Positions 12,211 through 22,329 are shown, counted from the first letter of the stretch. The stretch: 64,000 nucleotides of DNA from an unidentified bacterial endosymbiont (GCF_918797525.1 NZ_OU963893.1:124001-188000), one strand, 5' to 3'. A program made the numbers and translations. The notes: generated by a model not told the origin, from the letters alone.

Positions 12211-15187
12211 ACCAATGACTTCCTGAGAAAATTAACATGCCGCAGAGTATAAAGCCGGACTCAGGACATGCAAACCATCGGAATCGCGAAGCGATGACGC
12301 TCGCCCTGTAAGGGCGCTACGTTCGATGATGCGCTTAACCTGTAAGAATTTATCTTCTGAGTACTGCTCATCTTCTGAGCCGGTAAGTGCGCCTTCAGTA
12401 CAGATGCGCAGCTCGCTCTGAAAATCGCGAATATCCGCGTCGGCGCTGAGCTGAGCCACCAGAGAAATATAGCGACCCGGGTTGTAATCAACGGGAACCA
12501 GGGAGTCGTTAATTTTCTCAATACGTTCTTTGATAGTCTCTCTTTCCCGGTTGAGCTGACTCTGAAAACTGGCAATATCATTGATGGTATTTTCATTGAG
12601 CAACTGCTTAAAGCGAGCTTCAAAGCGCGGGAGATCGTCGGCTCGCAATGCATTCAGCATCTGGCGATACTCATGGACAGACTCAAGACTGATGTCGATC
12701 TCCTGGGTCTCTAGCGGGAACTGATGATTATATCCCGTCATGCTGTTGATGATTTTGTCCCGGGAGCGGAAGAGTTTTTTATCTTCGCTGTCGATTTTAT
12801 CCTGCAGCCAGCCACGCATCTCCTGCTGGCAATTATCACAGGACTCGACGCTGAGTTGCCTGTCGGGTAAGGCCTTTTCACGCCACTGCTCAAGCTGAGG
12901 GTAATAACGAGGCATATCCTGCTCATTCGCCGTTTTTTGCACAGACTCCGCTTCCTGCAGGCTCTCCTCTGCACGCTCTATCTTCTCCTGCGTGCGTCCA
13001 CGTAAGGCGATTTTATCCCCATGGGTTGTCTCCAGCGTCTGGATTTCCGTGAGGATCTCATTCAGTCGTTGATTCAGTACCAGCAGCCGATCGGATGCGG
13101 CTTCAAGCTCGCGTTTCTCAGCTTCCAGTCGGGCAATAGCCTGAGCCAGCGGCTGCCAGTTCATGGCCTGATAATCGTTATGTTCGCCAAGACGGTTATA
13201 AATATCGCGTTGCTGCTGCAGGCTTTTAAGTTTTTCCTCAACGGAGGCTAACTCGTTGCCGAGTTCTGCCAGCGCGTCCTCAAGCTCCCGCGCCTGTTTT
13301 TCCAGCACGGCGATTTTTTCCAGGTTACTCCACCCAAGAATATAGCGGCTGCGGTCGTGAATAGTATGACGGTCATCTTTTTCATGACGATCGCCCGGCG
13401 ATTTAATCTGGCCGCTGCGGGTAATCGCCTTACTTTCGCGACGGAACTGTTCCAGCGTTTCACAACAAATATGGTTAAACTGCTGCAGGCGTCGTTCAAG
13501 CCAGTCATACCAGACGGTATCGGGTTTTATTTGTAACTTTTCGCTCACCGCACCGGGAAGCGGAGATACCGTAGCATGGTGCTGAGCGGGATTGACCCTG
13601 AAATAACTTAACCGGCCATTAAGATGATTATTTTCAACCCATTGCGCCACCTGTTGGTAGTGCTCATCGGCCACCAGAATGGAAAGCCCAAAGCCGTGTA
13701 ACAGACGTTCCGTTGCACCTTCCCAGACTTTTTCCTCTTCACGCACGGCGAGTAACTCGCCAACGAAGGGGAGATGTTCTTCATTTAGCCCCAGCGCCTG
13801 GCAGATACTGTCGCGCAGCATAATCTGACGGGCGTCGATATTGCTGCGCCGTGAACGGAGGTTATTGATTTCAGCGATAAGCTGCTGGTGTATTTCGCGT
13901 TTACGGGAAAAGGTAATGTACAGCTCGTTTTTCTGCTGCTGTAACTCGGCTTCGCGGTCGGCGAGCTCATCCGCCTGCGTTTGCAGAAGCTGCCGTGTCG
14001 CCAGCCACTCTTCATGATCTTTCACCGCAGAGAGAGCTATTTTTTCCAGCAGCGCGTTATAGTTCTCTGCTGCTTTCAGACGACGGTTTTTTTCCTGTTC
14101 ATGATGAGTAATATCCAGGCGCAATTGTTCCAGACGATCGCCACCGTTAGCGGCAATATCAGCACGCAGTTGCCTTTCCTGGTTACGTTTTTCCTGTAAC
14201 TGTTCAGCGGTGACCGCCAGCGTGTTTTGATAGCGCTGCAGTTCATCGTTAAGATTCACCAGCCGCTTTTCAAGCAGGGCGTGCTTCTGGTGGGCAAACC
14301 AGCCCGCCAGAGCGTCACGGCAGGCGCGCATGGTTTCTGTTTCCTGAACCAGCAGCGCATGCCTGTCGCACTCGTCAACGAGCGGCGTTAAGTGCTCCAC
14401 CTGCCGCCGGGCTTTCAATATCGACTCATGCGCGCGATTAAGATCGTCAAAATGTTCAATCAAATGCTTAATTCGTTGGGCGACATCAAAAGGCTCCAGC
14501 ATATGGCTACGGACAAAATCGGTGAGATTACCCACCGATTTCATAGATACCGTCTGATGAAATAACTCCAGCGCCTGTTCATTGTTTATACCGAAGCGAC
14601 GACGGAACCAGATGCCATAAGGCGGGAACGAATCAAATATTTCGGCGCTATGTTTTCGTAGCTGTTTGCGAAGGTTATTAATATCAGAACCAAAACCGGA
14701 GAAGTCCTCAGCGATGGAAAGCGCTTTTTCCGAGGTAATATAAAACGTAACCGGCTTTCCTGCGGGTTCCTTTAATGAAAAAACCTGTGCCAGGGTAACG
14801 GTTTGACCAAAGCCTTCATTGCGAAAAATACCCAGAATGACGGAATAATTACGGTGATCGCGTAGGGCGACGGGTTTTCCGCCCATGCTGTTTTCCAGCC
14901 GCTCAGATTTGTAGTATCCCAGCACATACGATCGGAGCGAGCGCTCTTTATTCTCCGCCCCTGCCGCTTTGTTATAGGCTATGCGGTGAGCGGGAACCAG
15001 GAGTGTGGTTACCGCATCCACCAGCGTAGATTTTCCGGAACCGATATCGCCCGTGAGGAGCGCGTTTTTACCCTGCAAGTTAAAGGTCCAGACCTGGTTG
15101 TTAAAGGTTCCCCAGTTAAAAATCTCCAGCCGTTCAAGACGAAAACCAGCGGAGGATTCATCGCTGCTAAAATCAAGCTCCAGCGCA

Positions 15188-15793
15188 TTAGTCATGATTT
15201 TCTCCTCGAATATACTGGTTATAGGCCTGCAGGCGCGCATCAAAATCAGATAGCCACTGTGCATCGACAAATGCTTTCAGAATACGCCGGACTTCCCAGG
15301 TCTGATTTTGATTACGGAGAGGGCGTAAGAATCCCATCTCAGAAATTTTATTAATATGGCGACTAATCTGATCGACCAGCCGTACTTCATTGGTGCTTTC
15401 AGCCATGAAAACACGCAATAAATCGATAATCTGATCCTGGGTCAGAATTAAACGTGTTTCGCTGCCGCTGGCGTCGAATTCCGCCATTTTTTTGCGCAAC
15501 AGAGCCAGCAGAAGGCTGACGGGAAATGACAGAGGGCGTCGGGAAATTAGCCGAGGCGCGGATTCATCATCGGCTTCATCAGCGCTTGATCGCAAAAAAG
15601 CATAACCTTCCGCTTCATCCAGATGAAGCTCCAGATTCATCACCCGACAGTAGTCGCGAACCTGAATTTGTAAACGCAACAGCGCGCCCCACAGATGAGG
15701 ATCGTTCTCCTGATAAATCACACCTTTCAGCAGTGAAATAATCAGCGTCGAAAGGGCGCTGTCCGGTGACACGGTGGCGTTATTCTGTTCCAT
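15188..15793 (-). CDS. jetB: Wadjet protein JetB (MukE-like)
   Basis: This 201-residue protein starts MEQNNATVSPDSALSTLIIS and matches the DUF4194 family, the MukE-like kite subunit of the JetABC condensin complex. Winged-helix segments are likely in the C-terminal half (RLVDQISRHINKISEMGFLRPL). It overlaps jetA by 14 bases and jetC by 8 bases, so expression should be coupled. The gene looks intact, although both neighbours are interrupted. Confidence 0.9.
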   Translation of the reverse strand: MEQNNATVSPDSALSTLIISLLKGVIYQENDPHLWGALLRLQIQVRDYCRVMNLELHLDEAEGYAFLRSSADEADDESAPRLISRRPLSFPVSLLLALLRKKMAEFDASGSETRLILTQDQIIDLLRVFMAESTNEVRLVDQISRHINKISEMGFLRPLRNQNQTWEVRRILKAFVDAQWLSDFDARLQAYNQYIRGENHD

Positions 15794-16740
15794 TCATTAT
15801 CTCCTTTGCGCGGGTAAAAATGATCGTATTAATGTGCGCCTTTTTTTGTTCACCCGTTGCAGTAAGCCAATATACGGTTTCGCTGCTGCTTTCATCAAAC
15901 GTTGCGCTAACGGATTCACTGGCGAGTTGAATATAGGTAACCAGCTCAGCGAGTCCTTGCTGCAATGGATACAGGGAGAGTACTTCCTGCAGGCTTATTT
16001 GCGAACGCGTGTGCAGGATCTTACGAATATTGCGCAGTAAGCGAGATTTATCGACGGTGATTTGTGAGAAAAGAATATCAATGTCTATTGATTCATCACC
16101 CTGCTCAAGAACCTGCTGGATAATTTTGGCTTTCACCGGAGGAGTGTAAAGCGGGCGCTCACAAGGCAATATCACGGAGGGTTGAAGATCGTAAATATCC
16201 ATTATGTCGCCTGCGGGAGGCGTCGATTTTAAGGCGACAGCATGATGCTCAATATTATGTAAAATCTCCATAATCCGCTTATTTTCAAGCCAGGCCTGAT
16301 CGTCGAGAAAGCGTCGTAACTGTTGCGAAAGCTGCGCAACGGTGCGTTGCGTATGTTCTCCCGCCTCCAGCCAGTCGTAATGAATACGTTTAATACGAGA
16401 ATCAGGCTGCGTTTCGGCAACAGCATCAAGCGACAGGAGTTTTTCCAGTAAGCGTGAGAACTCATCCTGTCTTGATTGTGACATCAGAAAATCCCAGAAC
16501 GCGCGAAAGCTCCGGCCTTGATCTGATTCGGTGATGGCATCGCGCTCGCCCAGCACCTGGGTTAACAGATCGCCTTTGGCGCCATTCCATAGCGCGATGC
16601 GTTCGCGAACAAGGCGATCGAGCTGGCGGAAGTTGTGCTCAACCTGGCGGAAATCGGAGAGTAGCTCGCGGGATAAATGGACGATCTGCTGAAAACGTTC
16701 TTTTTGTGCGGTGCTATCCAACAGCGTTAGGCTGTGTCCC

Positions 16741-17256
16741 TTAATTATATAGTCGTTGATAAAAGAGCCGGATGCAGCCCAGCTTCACCATCGCCAGATA
16801 ATTTCTCGCCGTTTTGTCGTAACGCGTCGCTATGCGACGGTATTCTTTCAGGCGACCAAAACATCGCTCAACAACGTTGCGATTGCGGTACGCATTACGA
16901 TCGAGCTGTGAACGCCCATCCAATGCCATTTTCTCATTTGATTTTCGGGGAATGACTGCTTTTATACCTTTGCTTTTCAGTTCGTTGCGTAACGCATGCC
17001 CGGAGTACGCTTTGTCGGCCAGTACCGCATGGCCACGGCGTTTCATGCTGCCGTTCTGGCGCTGAACACCAATACCGTCGAGAAGACGTTGCGCGAACTG
17101 GCTTTCGTGAGCCTGTCCGGGACTCAGCACTATGTTTAACGGAAGACCGTTTCCGTCTGTCGCCAGATGGATTTTGGTGCCAAAACCACCGCGAGAGCGA
17201 CCCAGCCCATTATCTCCGGCGATATCGGGATGTTTTTTTGAGCCCCGGCAGCACAT
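16741..17256 (-). CDS. IS5-family transposase, C-terminal ORF
   Basis: The second half of the DDE transposase carries GGFGTKIHLATDGNGLPL, the second catalytic Asp in VLADKAYSGHALR, and the Glu in NVVERCFGRLKEYRRIATRY. It is probably made only by frameshifting from the upstream ORF at the A7 run. It has no convincing start of its own. Confidence 0.88.
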   Translation of the reverse strand: MCCRGSKKHPDIAGDNGLGRSRGGFGTKIHLATDGNGLPLNIVLSPGQAHESQFAQRLLDGIGVQRQNGSMKRRGHAVLADKAYSGHALRNELKSKGIKAVIPRKSNEKMALDGRSQLDRNAYRNRNVVERCFGRLKEYRRIATRYDKTARNYLAMVKLGCIRLFYQRLYN

Positions 17257-17585
17257 TTCAACGCCCGGATATTGCTGCCATCCAGCGCCGTAGCAGACCA
17301 GTCAACAAGATTGCTGGCATCAAGTAGCGAAAGCAACCTGTTGAAAATAATGTTAATAACACCTGATTTTGACCACCGGTTAAAGCGGTTATAAACCGTT
17401 TTCCATGGTCCATATCGTTCAGGTAAATCACGCCACGGAGCCCCGGAACACAACACCCAGAACATACCGTTGATAATTTTACGATGCTCAGCCCATGGGC
17501 GTCCGGCCCGTGGAGATACGGGTTCAGCAGGCAATAAAGGCTGGATGATAATCCATGCTTCATCAGGAAGGTCGTAGCGAGCCAT
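17136..17585 (-). CDS. IS5-family transposase, N-terminal ORF
   Basis: This is the first half of a DDE transposase: MARYDLPDEAWIIIQPLLPA, then the insertion-element domain, reaching the first catalytic Asp in TALDGSNIRALK. The frame passes the A7 slippery run (17233-17239), where slippage would join it to the second ORF. Past that point the ORF reads unrelated sequence to 17136. Confidence 0.88.
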   Translation of the reverse strand: MARYDLPDEAWIIIQPLLPAEPVSPRAGRPWAEHRKIINGMFWVLCSGAPWRDLPERYGPWKTVYNRFNRWSKSGVINIIFNRLLSLLDASNLVDWSATALDGSNIRALKCAAGAQKNIPISPEIMGWVALAVVLAPKSIWRQTETVFR

Positions 17586-18292
17586 AGTTCAATATGTTGT
17601 GGAAACAGACAGTTACTATAGCTCAAACGATTAAGGGACACAGCCTAGTTTACCGTTGCGGATGGCGGCTATCTCCGCATCAATCTCATTGCGCTGTTGT
17701 TCAAGCTCCTGAATGCGCAGCTCCGGATTATTTTCACTGCCTGAGATGACCTGTTTGAGCAATTCAAACAGGGTGACCAGCCTGGACTCTGTACCGATAA
17801 AGGCGGCATCGCCCAGTTTATCCAGCCAGCTTAGCGCCTTTTCGGTCGCAGGTGTCAGGTCGAACCAGGGCCGGTCATCGCCTGGCGGGTAAAATTTCCT
17901 CAACCAGCCGCGCTCAGGAGCCGCCCAGTCATTCAGATATTCCCGCGCAGGGCGCGGATACATCTCCTCACCGTAGTGCTGGTGCAGGACATAAAGCGTA
18001 TCTTCCAGTTTTTCCGTAAGCTCATCCTGGGGAATACTGCGGGCATTGGGTAATGAGAACGCCTGCCAGAGAAAACTGGCGATAAGCGCGGCGGAATCTG
18101 CGCGCAATAACTTCCATGCGGGGTGATTGGTGCGCATGGTATCCAGAGTGGCAAAATCCATAACAGCGCATCTCCTGAAAATATAAGGTTATTTGTCATT
18201 TTACCCTGTTCAAAAGAGGTCAAAAAAGGGGGTTGATCGCATTGTTTACTCTCCTCTTTAATCTGCTGTTTTTTGAGCGGAATCGCGTTAGC

Positions 18293-18308
18293 ATGAGTTC
18301 AGACTCAT
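18293..18308. promoter_or_regulatory. Inverted repeat upstream of yidA
   Basis: ATGAGT (18293-18298) and ACTCAT (18303-18308) form a 6-bp dyad around TCAG, 16 bases before the yidA start. It could be an operator or a 5'-UTR hairpin. The 163-base divergent interval between jetA and yidA shows no other clear element. Confidence 0.35.
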
Positions 18309-18324
18309 TCAAACCGGGGATCTC

Positions 18325-19140
18325 ATGGCTATTAAACTCATTGCAATCGATATGGACGGCACCTTACTGCTGCCAGACCACACTATCTCTCCAGCCGTTA
18401 AAAACGCGATTGCCGCCGCACGCGAGATAGGCGTCAAGGTGGTGCTGACTACCGGGCGTCCGTATGCGGGTGTGCACAGCTATCTGAAAGAGCTGCACAT
18501 GAATCAACCGGGTGATTACTGCATCACCTATAACGGCGCGCTGGTGCAGAAAGCCGCAGATGGCAGTACGGTGGCACAAACCGCCCTGAACTATGACGAC
18601 TACTTGTTTCTGGAAAAGCTGTCCCGCGAAGTCGGTTCTCATTTCCACGCGCTCGATCGCAATACGCTCTATACCGCTAACCGTGATATCAGCTACTACA
18701 CCGTACATGAATCCTACGTCGCGACCATTCCGCTGGTGTTCTGTGAAGCGGAAAAAATGGACCCGGCGACCCAATTCCTGAAAGTGATGATGATAGATGA
18801 ACCCGAGATCCTGGATAAAGCCATCGCCCGCATCCCGGCGGAAGTTAGAGAGAAATATACCGTGCTGAAAAGTGCGCCGTACTTCCTCGAAATTCTCGAT
18901 AAACGCGTGAATAAAGGTACGGGCGTAAAATCCCTGGCCGACGTGCTGGGCATTAAGCCAGAGGAGATCATGGCGCTGGGCGACCAGGAGAACGACATCG
19001 CAATGATTGAGTTCGCAGGCATAGGGGTGGCAATGGATAACGCCATCCCGTCGGTGAAAGAGGTGGCTGATGTCATCACCAAATCTAACCTCGAAGACGG
19101 TGTTGCCTGGGCAATCGAGAAATATGTTCTGAACTGTTAA
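18325..19140 (+). CDS. yidA: HAD-family sugar phosphatase YidA
   Basis: This 271-residue Cof-type HAD phosphatase dephosphorylates sugar phosphates in the cytosol in E. coli. The nucleophile motif is LIAIDMDGTLL (Asp9, Asp11), motif II lies in VLTTGRPYAG, and the metal-binding motif is GDQENDIAMIEFAG. In E. coli yidA lies close to gyrB; here the Wadjet operon separates them. The start MAIKLIAIDMD is preceded by a purine-rich Shine-Dalgarno region. Confidence 0.96.
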   Translation: MAIKLIAIDMDGTLLLPDHTISPAVKNAIAAAREIGVKVVLTTGRPYAGVHSYLKELHMNQPGDYCITYNGALVQKAADGSTVAQTALNYDDYLFLEKLSREVGSHFHALDRNTLYTANRDISYYTVHESYVATIPLVFCEAEKMDPATQFLKVMMIDEPEILDKAIARIPAEVREKYTVLKSAPYFLEILDKRVNKGTGVKSLADVLGIKPEEIMALGDQENDIAMIEFAGIGVAMDNAIPSVKEVADVITKSNLEDGVAWAIEKYVLNC

Positions 19141-19230
19141 CCCCGGCGGGGTCAGTTTTGGTCTATATGAGTAGGCTAATCACTTCTGATGTTTTACCCT
19201 GATGCGATAACCGCGCATCAGGGCCTCTTT

Positions 19231-20460
19231 ATGAAACAAATCACCTTTGCTTCCCGCCATCACCAGCTCACGAATATTAACACCTGGACGCCTGACAGCC
19301 AGTGGCTTGCCTATGACGTTCGCCCGTCCGGCGCATCGTTCAGCGGCCAGACCATCGAACGGGTAAATGTCAGTACGGGCGAGGTAGAGGTGATTTATCG
19401 TGCTCCACACGACGCGCACGTCGGCGTGGTGACCGTTCATCCGGTGGAAAACAAATTTGTCTTTATCCATGGGCCGAAAAACCCCGATGCAGACTGGCAG
19501 TACGATTTCCACCATCGCCAGGGGGTGATTGCCCACAATGGCCAGGTGAGCAACCTGGATGCCCTGGATATTTCTGCACCCTACACCGCCGGGGCATTGC
19601 GCGGGGGCAGCCATGTCCACGTGTTTAGCCCTGATGGAGAATTCGTCAGCTTTACCTACAACGACCACGTGCTGCACGAACGCGACCCAAAACGCGACCT
19701 GCGTAATGTCGGGGTGGCCGCGCCTTTTGGTCCGGTTGAACCTCAGGGCAAGGATCCACATGAATATGCGGGTACCTTCTGGAGCGTACTGGTAAGCCGC
19801 ACAACGCCGAACCCACGGCCGGGTAGCGATGAGATTAACCGCGCTTACGAAGAGGGGTGGGTGGGCAATGACAGGCTGGCGTTTATCGGCGATACCTTGT
19901 CAGAGAAAGGCAAAAAAGTGCCAGAACTGTTTATTGTGTCTCTGCCAAAAGATGCGCAGGGCTGGAAACGTGCAGGTGATGCCCCGTTGCAGGGAACCCC
20001 TGATACCCTACCGGCGCCCCCCTTTGGCGTAATGCAGCGCCGCCTCACCTTTACCCATCAAAACCGCTATCCGGGGCTGGTTAACGTGCCGCGCCACTGG
20101 GTACGTAGTCATCCGCAGGGAACGCAGATCGCGTTTCTGATGCGCGATAATAACGGCATTGTGCAACTGTGGCTTATCTCACCGGATGGCGGCGAGCCGC
20201 GGCAGTTGACCCACACCGTGAGCAGTATTCAGTCCGCGTTCAACTGGCACCCTTGCGGGAACAGGCTGGGATTCGTGCTTGAAAACCGGATTGCCTGCTG
20301 TGATGCGCAGAACGGAGAGGTGACGTTTTTGACGTCCAATCATGGCAACCCGCCCTCTGCCGATGCGGTGGTGTTTTCCCCGGATGGGCGCGCTATCGCC
20401 TGGATGGAAGAGACGGAAGGTTTTCGCCAGCTATGGCTAACGAAAACCGCGCAGAGCTAG
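19231..20460 (+). CDS. yidR: DUF3748 protein YidR
   Basis: The 409-residue protein starts MKQITFASRHHQLTNINTWT when read from 19231, as in E. coli YidR; the open frame extends 14 codons further upstream. TolB/WD-like beta-propeller repeats are suggested by VFSPDGEFVSFTYND, WLISPDGGEPRQLTHT and VVFSPDGRAIAWMEE. No signal peptide is visible. Its biochemical role is unknown. It is convergent with yidQ (4-base overlap), as in E. coli. Confidence 0.92.
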   Translation: MKQITFASRHHQLTNINTWTPDSQWLAYDVRPSGASFSGQTIERVNVSTGEVEVIYRAPHDAHVGVVTVHPVENKFVFIHGPKNPDADWQYDFHHRQGVIAHNGQVSNLDALDISAPYTAGALRGGSHVHVFSPDGEFVSFTYNDHVLHERDPKRDLRNVGVAAPFGPVEPQGKDPHEYAGTFWSVLVSRTTPNPRPGSDEINRAYEEGWVGNDRLAFIGDTLSEKGKKVPELFIVSLPKDAQGWKRAGDAPLQGTPDTLPAPPFGVMQRRLTFTHQNRYPGLVNVPRHWVRSHPQGTQIAFLMRDNNGIVQLWLISPDGGEPRQLTHTVSSIQSAFNWHPCGNRLGFVLENRIACCDAQNGEVTFLTSNHGNPPSADAVVFSPDGRAIAWMEETEGFRQLWLTKTAQS

Positions 20461-20789
20461 TGTGAAGGCAGGGCCGCGGGCGGAATGACGGAATTAGTTG
20501 CCAGATTTTCTTTTTCGCTTTGCTCAACGCGCGAACGCACGGAATTGTCCGTGCGGAACATATCCCACGGCAGAAGAAGCGTATCTGCTACTACCGTAAA
20601 GGGCATATCAAGGATAACCAGGGACCTGGTTCCCCAGTTTGTATTATCATCGGAGATCATCGACGCGCTGGCGCGGGTCCCTGGATATGTTCCTTCTTTA
20701 CCGCCAGTGTGAGACATCACGCTCGAACACCCGCAAAGTAAAACAATCCCGCTGAACGTCGTCAGCTTTATCAGAACATTTTTCATCAT
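20457..20789 (-). CDS. yidQ: YidQ lipoprotein (DUF1375)
   Basis: This 110-residue lipoprotein has a signal peptide ending in the lipobox GIVLLCGCSS, so it is predicted to be lipidated at Cys20 or thereabouts. The start is MMKNVLIKLTTFS; a second Met follows at once. It matches the YidQ family by sequence and position next to yidR and ibpA. Function is not established. Confidence 0.9.
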   Translation of the reverse strand: MMKNVLIKLTTFSGIVLLCGCSSVMSHTGGKEGTYPGTRASASMISDDNTNWGTRSLVILDMPFTVVADTLLLPWDMFRTDNSVRSRVEQSEKENLATNSVIPPAALPSH

Positions 20790-20968
20790 CGCTCAGTCCA
20801 TCATTAATGGCACTACTTAGACCTGCACTCTGGGTTATAACGAGCCTTGTTCAAAATGAATAGCCCGAAAGTCCAAACCTGTGGCGACCATAGCAATTTA
20901 ACTCTTCGTGCTGTTGTCCCAGTCTAAGCGAGTTGCACGAAAGTGCAAAAAAAAGTACAGGCATAATG

Positions 20969-20997
20969 CTTGAAAAGACCGGTTTTAGCCCCATTTT
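20969..20997 (+). promoter_or_regulatory. Sigma-32 heat-shock promoter of ibpA
   Basis: CTTGAAA (20969-20975) and CCCCATTTT (20989-20997), with a 13-base spacer, match the sigma-32 consensus almost perfectly. It lies about 105 bases upstream of ibpA, as in E. coli. Confidence 0.9.
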
Positions 20998-21002
20998 CAG
21001 TA

Positions 21003-21100
21003 TAAGACCCGATAAGGACACGCCTGATGGGTGTTCGGGGGACAACGGCCTGTCCATGGTGGAAGGCTGCAATTTCTCGCTGATTTCAGGAGTATTATTT
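21003..21100 (+). promoter_or_regulatory. Probable ROSE-type RNA thermometer, ibpA leader
   Basis: The ~95-base leader ends in CTCGCTGATTTCAGGAGT, in which a CGCT-containing strand can pair imperfectly with the AGGAG ribosome site. That is how the ROSE thermometer of E. coli ibpA works. The rest of 20790-21000 shows only the promoter above. Recognition is by position and the 3' motif; I did not fold it computationally. Confidence 0.65.
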
Positions 21101-21511
21101 ATGCGTAACTTCGATCTTTCTCCGTTATATCGTTCTGCAATTGGTTTTGACCGCCTGTTTAACCATTTAGAAAATAACCAAAGCCAGAGCAATGGCTATC
21201 CTCCATACAATGTTGAGCTGGTGGATGAAAATCATTATCGCATTGCGATTGCGGTCGCTGGTTTTGCAGAGAGCGAACTGGAAATCACCGCGCAGGACAA
21301 CCTGCTGTTGGTGAAAGGCTCCCATACGGCTGAGCAGAAAGAACGTACCTACCTTTATCAGGGTATCGCCGAGCGTAACTTTGAACGCAAGTTCCAGTTA
21401 GCTGAGAACATTCACGTTAAAGGCGCGAACCTGGTCAACGGTCTGCTGTTTATCGAACTGGAACGTGTGATACCGGAAGAGAAGAAACCTCGCCGGATCG
21501 AAATTAACTGA
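21101..21511 (+). CDS. ibpA: Small heat-shock protein IbpA
   Basis: This 136-residue alpha-crystallin-domain chaperone ([20 protein letters not shown]) binds aggregating proteins and keeps them ready for DnaK/ClpB. The crystallin domain spans about residues 30-125, and the C-terminal IEIN motif packs neighbouring subunits. The start at 21101 is set by AGGAG; the frame runs upstream but without family similarity. It is co-regulated with ibpB. Confidence 0.97.
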   Translation: MRNFDLSPLYRSAIGFDRLFNHLENNQSQSNGYPPYNVELVDENHYRIAIAVAGFAESELEITAQDNLLLVKGSHTAEQKERTYLYQGIAERNFERKFQLAENIHVKGANLVNGLLFIELERVIPEEKKPRRIEIN

Positions 21512-21647
21512 TCGTGCGGGTCGCAACAGCGGCCCACCCAGAATTGCTTGCCGTAAAGGGAGCATATGCGAATCCACAAGGATTTGCAGGAATAATTGTG
21601 CACAAAATTACACTGTGCCGGACTCGCTTCTCAGAAGGAGATATACT

Positions 21648-22079
21648 ATGCGTAACTACGATTTATCCCCCCTGCTGCGTCAGTGGATTGGCTTCGACAA
21701 ACTGGCTAATGCCCTGCAAAACACTGCTGCCGAGCAACAAACGTTCCCACCGTACAACATCGAAAAAAGCGATGATAACCACTATCGCATTACCCTGGCG
21801 TTAGCCGGATTCCGCCAGCAAGACCTGGAGATCCAGCTCGAAGGGACACGTTTGACGGTAAAAGGCTCGCCTGAAAAACCAGAAACCGAAACCCGGTGGC
21901 TGCATCAGGGGCTGGTCACTCAGCCGTTTAGCCTGAGCTTTACTCTGGCCGATCATATGGAAGTCTCGGGTGCGAGCTTCATTAACGGGTTGCTGAACAT
22001 CGACCTGACTCGCAACGTACCGGACGCGATTGCGCCGCAGCGCATCGCCATCAGTGAGCGGCCTGCGTTAAACAGTTGA
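21648..22079 (+). CDS. ibpB: Small heat-shock protein IbpB
   Basis: The 143-residue partner of IbpA starts [20 protein letters not shown] after a strong AAGGAG (21635-21640). The crystallin domain is visible ([20 protein letters not shown]) and the C-terminus has the QRIAIS motif of the IxI type. It follows ibpA after 136 bases, which may hold a second thermometer as in E. coli. Confidence 0.96.
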   Translation: MRNYDLSPLLRQWIGFDKLANALQNTAAEQQTFPPYNIEKSDDNHYRITLALAGFRQQDLEIQLEGTRLTVKGSPEKPETETRWLHQGLVTQPFSLSFTLADHMEVSGASFINGLLNIDLTRNVPDAIAPQRIAISERPALNS

Positions 22080-22087
22080 TGATATAG

Positions 22088-22155
22088 GTTGGATAAGGCG
22101 CAATCGCCGCCCGATCACAGACCGCATAACGTCCTGTCCAGGCAGGACGTTATGC
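22088..22155. repeat. REP-like sequence plus 13-bp hairpin after ibpB
   Basis: A REP-like tract (GGTTGGATAAGGCGCAATCG) is followed by a perfect 13-bp stem, GCATAACGTCCTG (22124-22136) against CAGGACGTTATGC (22143-22155), with a 6-base loop. There is no T-run, so it is more likely a REP/BIME-type mRNA-stabilising element than a simple terminator. Confidence 0.6.
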
Positions 22156-22329
22156 GCCAGCGTAATGAATTTGCAAGGGTGGCACATCTAATGACCCGGT
22201 GGAGTATAACGGCGTAATATTTCTTTGCCGAATAAATTGTGATGAAAAAACGGATTAATGAATTAAGTAATTTATTGTTTAATTTATTGATGGCTTAAAG
22301 GGTCAATCCCAGGCGCTAATACTGCTCCT

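Larger units (their letters stand above)
10416..12318 (-). mobile_element. IS91-family insertion sequence within jetC
   Basis: The element is about 1903 bp and carries a Y2 HUH transposase and an upstream accessory ORF, the IS91 arrangement. The left boundary is marked by an inverted repeat starting exactly at 10416 (ATGGTTAGGAAA at 10416-10427 against TTTCCTGACCAT at 10449-10460, one mismatch). The right end has two small hairpins, including CGCCCTG/AGGGCG near 12302-12316. Both flanks read GTTC (complement GAAC), the tetranucleotide targeted by IS91-like elements. The boundaries are inferred from restoration of jetC. Confidence 0.88.
9906..15195 (-). pseudogene. jetC: Wadjet SMC-like ATPase JetC, interrupted by an IS91-family element
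   Basis: The 5' part (15195 to 12319) begins MTNALELDFSSDESSAGFRL and has Walker A GDIGSGKST, followed by long coiled coil. The 3' part (10415 to 9906) carries the ABC signature (DSGGKSGGQKEKLAY) and Walker B RFVVIDEAFGRGSDES. JetC is the MukB-like motor of Wadjet. The break lies between RIIER and FRGREG; a 6-bp repeat, ACGTTC, stands at 10410-10415 and 12319-12324. Removing 10416-12318 plus one repeat copy restores an open frame of about 1126 residues. The 5' fragment now runs into the element and stops at 12232. Function in the interrupted state is very unlikely. Confidence 0.93.
16730..17645 (-). mobile_element. IS5-family (IS427-type) element within jetA
   Basis: Perfect terminal inverted repeats begin GGCTGTGTCCCTTAA (16730 onward, and the complement ending at 17645). 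The TA target duplication and 916-bp length suit the IS427 subgroup. Two overlapping ORFs are joined by a probable frameshift at an A7 run (complement of 17233-17239). The insertion looks recent because ends and duplication are intact. Confidence 0.92.
15780..18161 (-). pseudogene. jetA: Wadjet protein JetA (MukF-like kleisin), interrupted by an IS5-family element
   Basis: The 5' part (18161 to 17646) encodes MDFATLDTMRTNHPAWKLLR onward and reaches AAIRNGKL. The 3' part (16729 to 15780) resumes at TLLDSTAQKERFQQIVHLSR. Together they form a DUF3375 kleisin-like protein of about 487 residues, the first subunit of type I Wadjet. An IS of 916 bp sits between them, flanked by a TA duplication (16728-16729 and 17646-17647). 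Deleting the IS and one TA restores the frame exactly. The 3' fragment has only a fortuitous TTG start at 16721. Downstream jetB/jetC expression may also suffer polarity. Confidence 0.93.
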
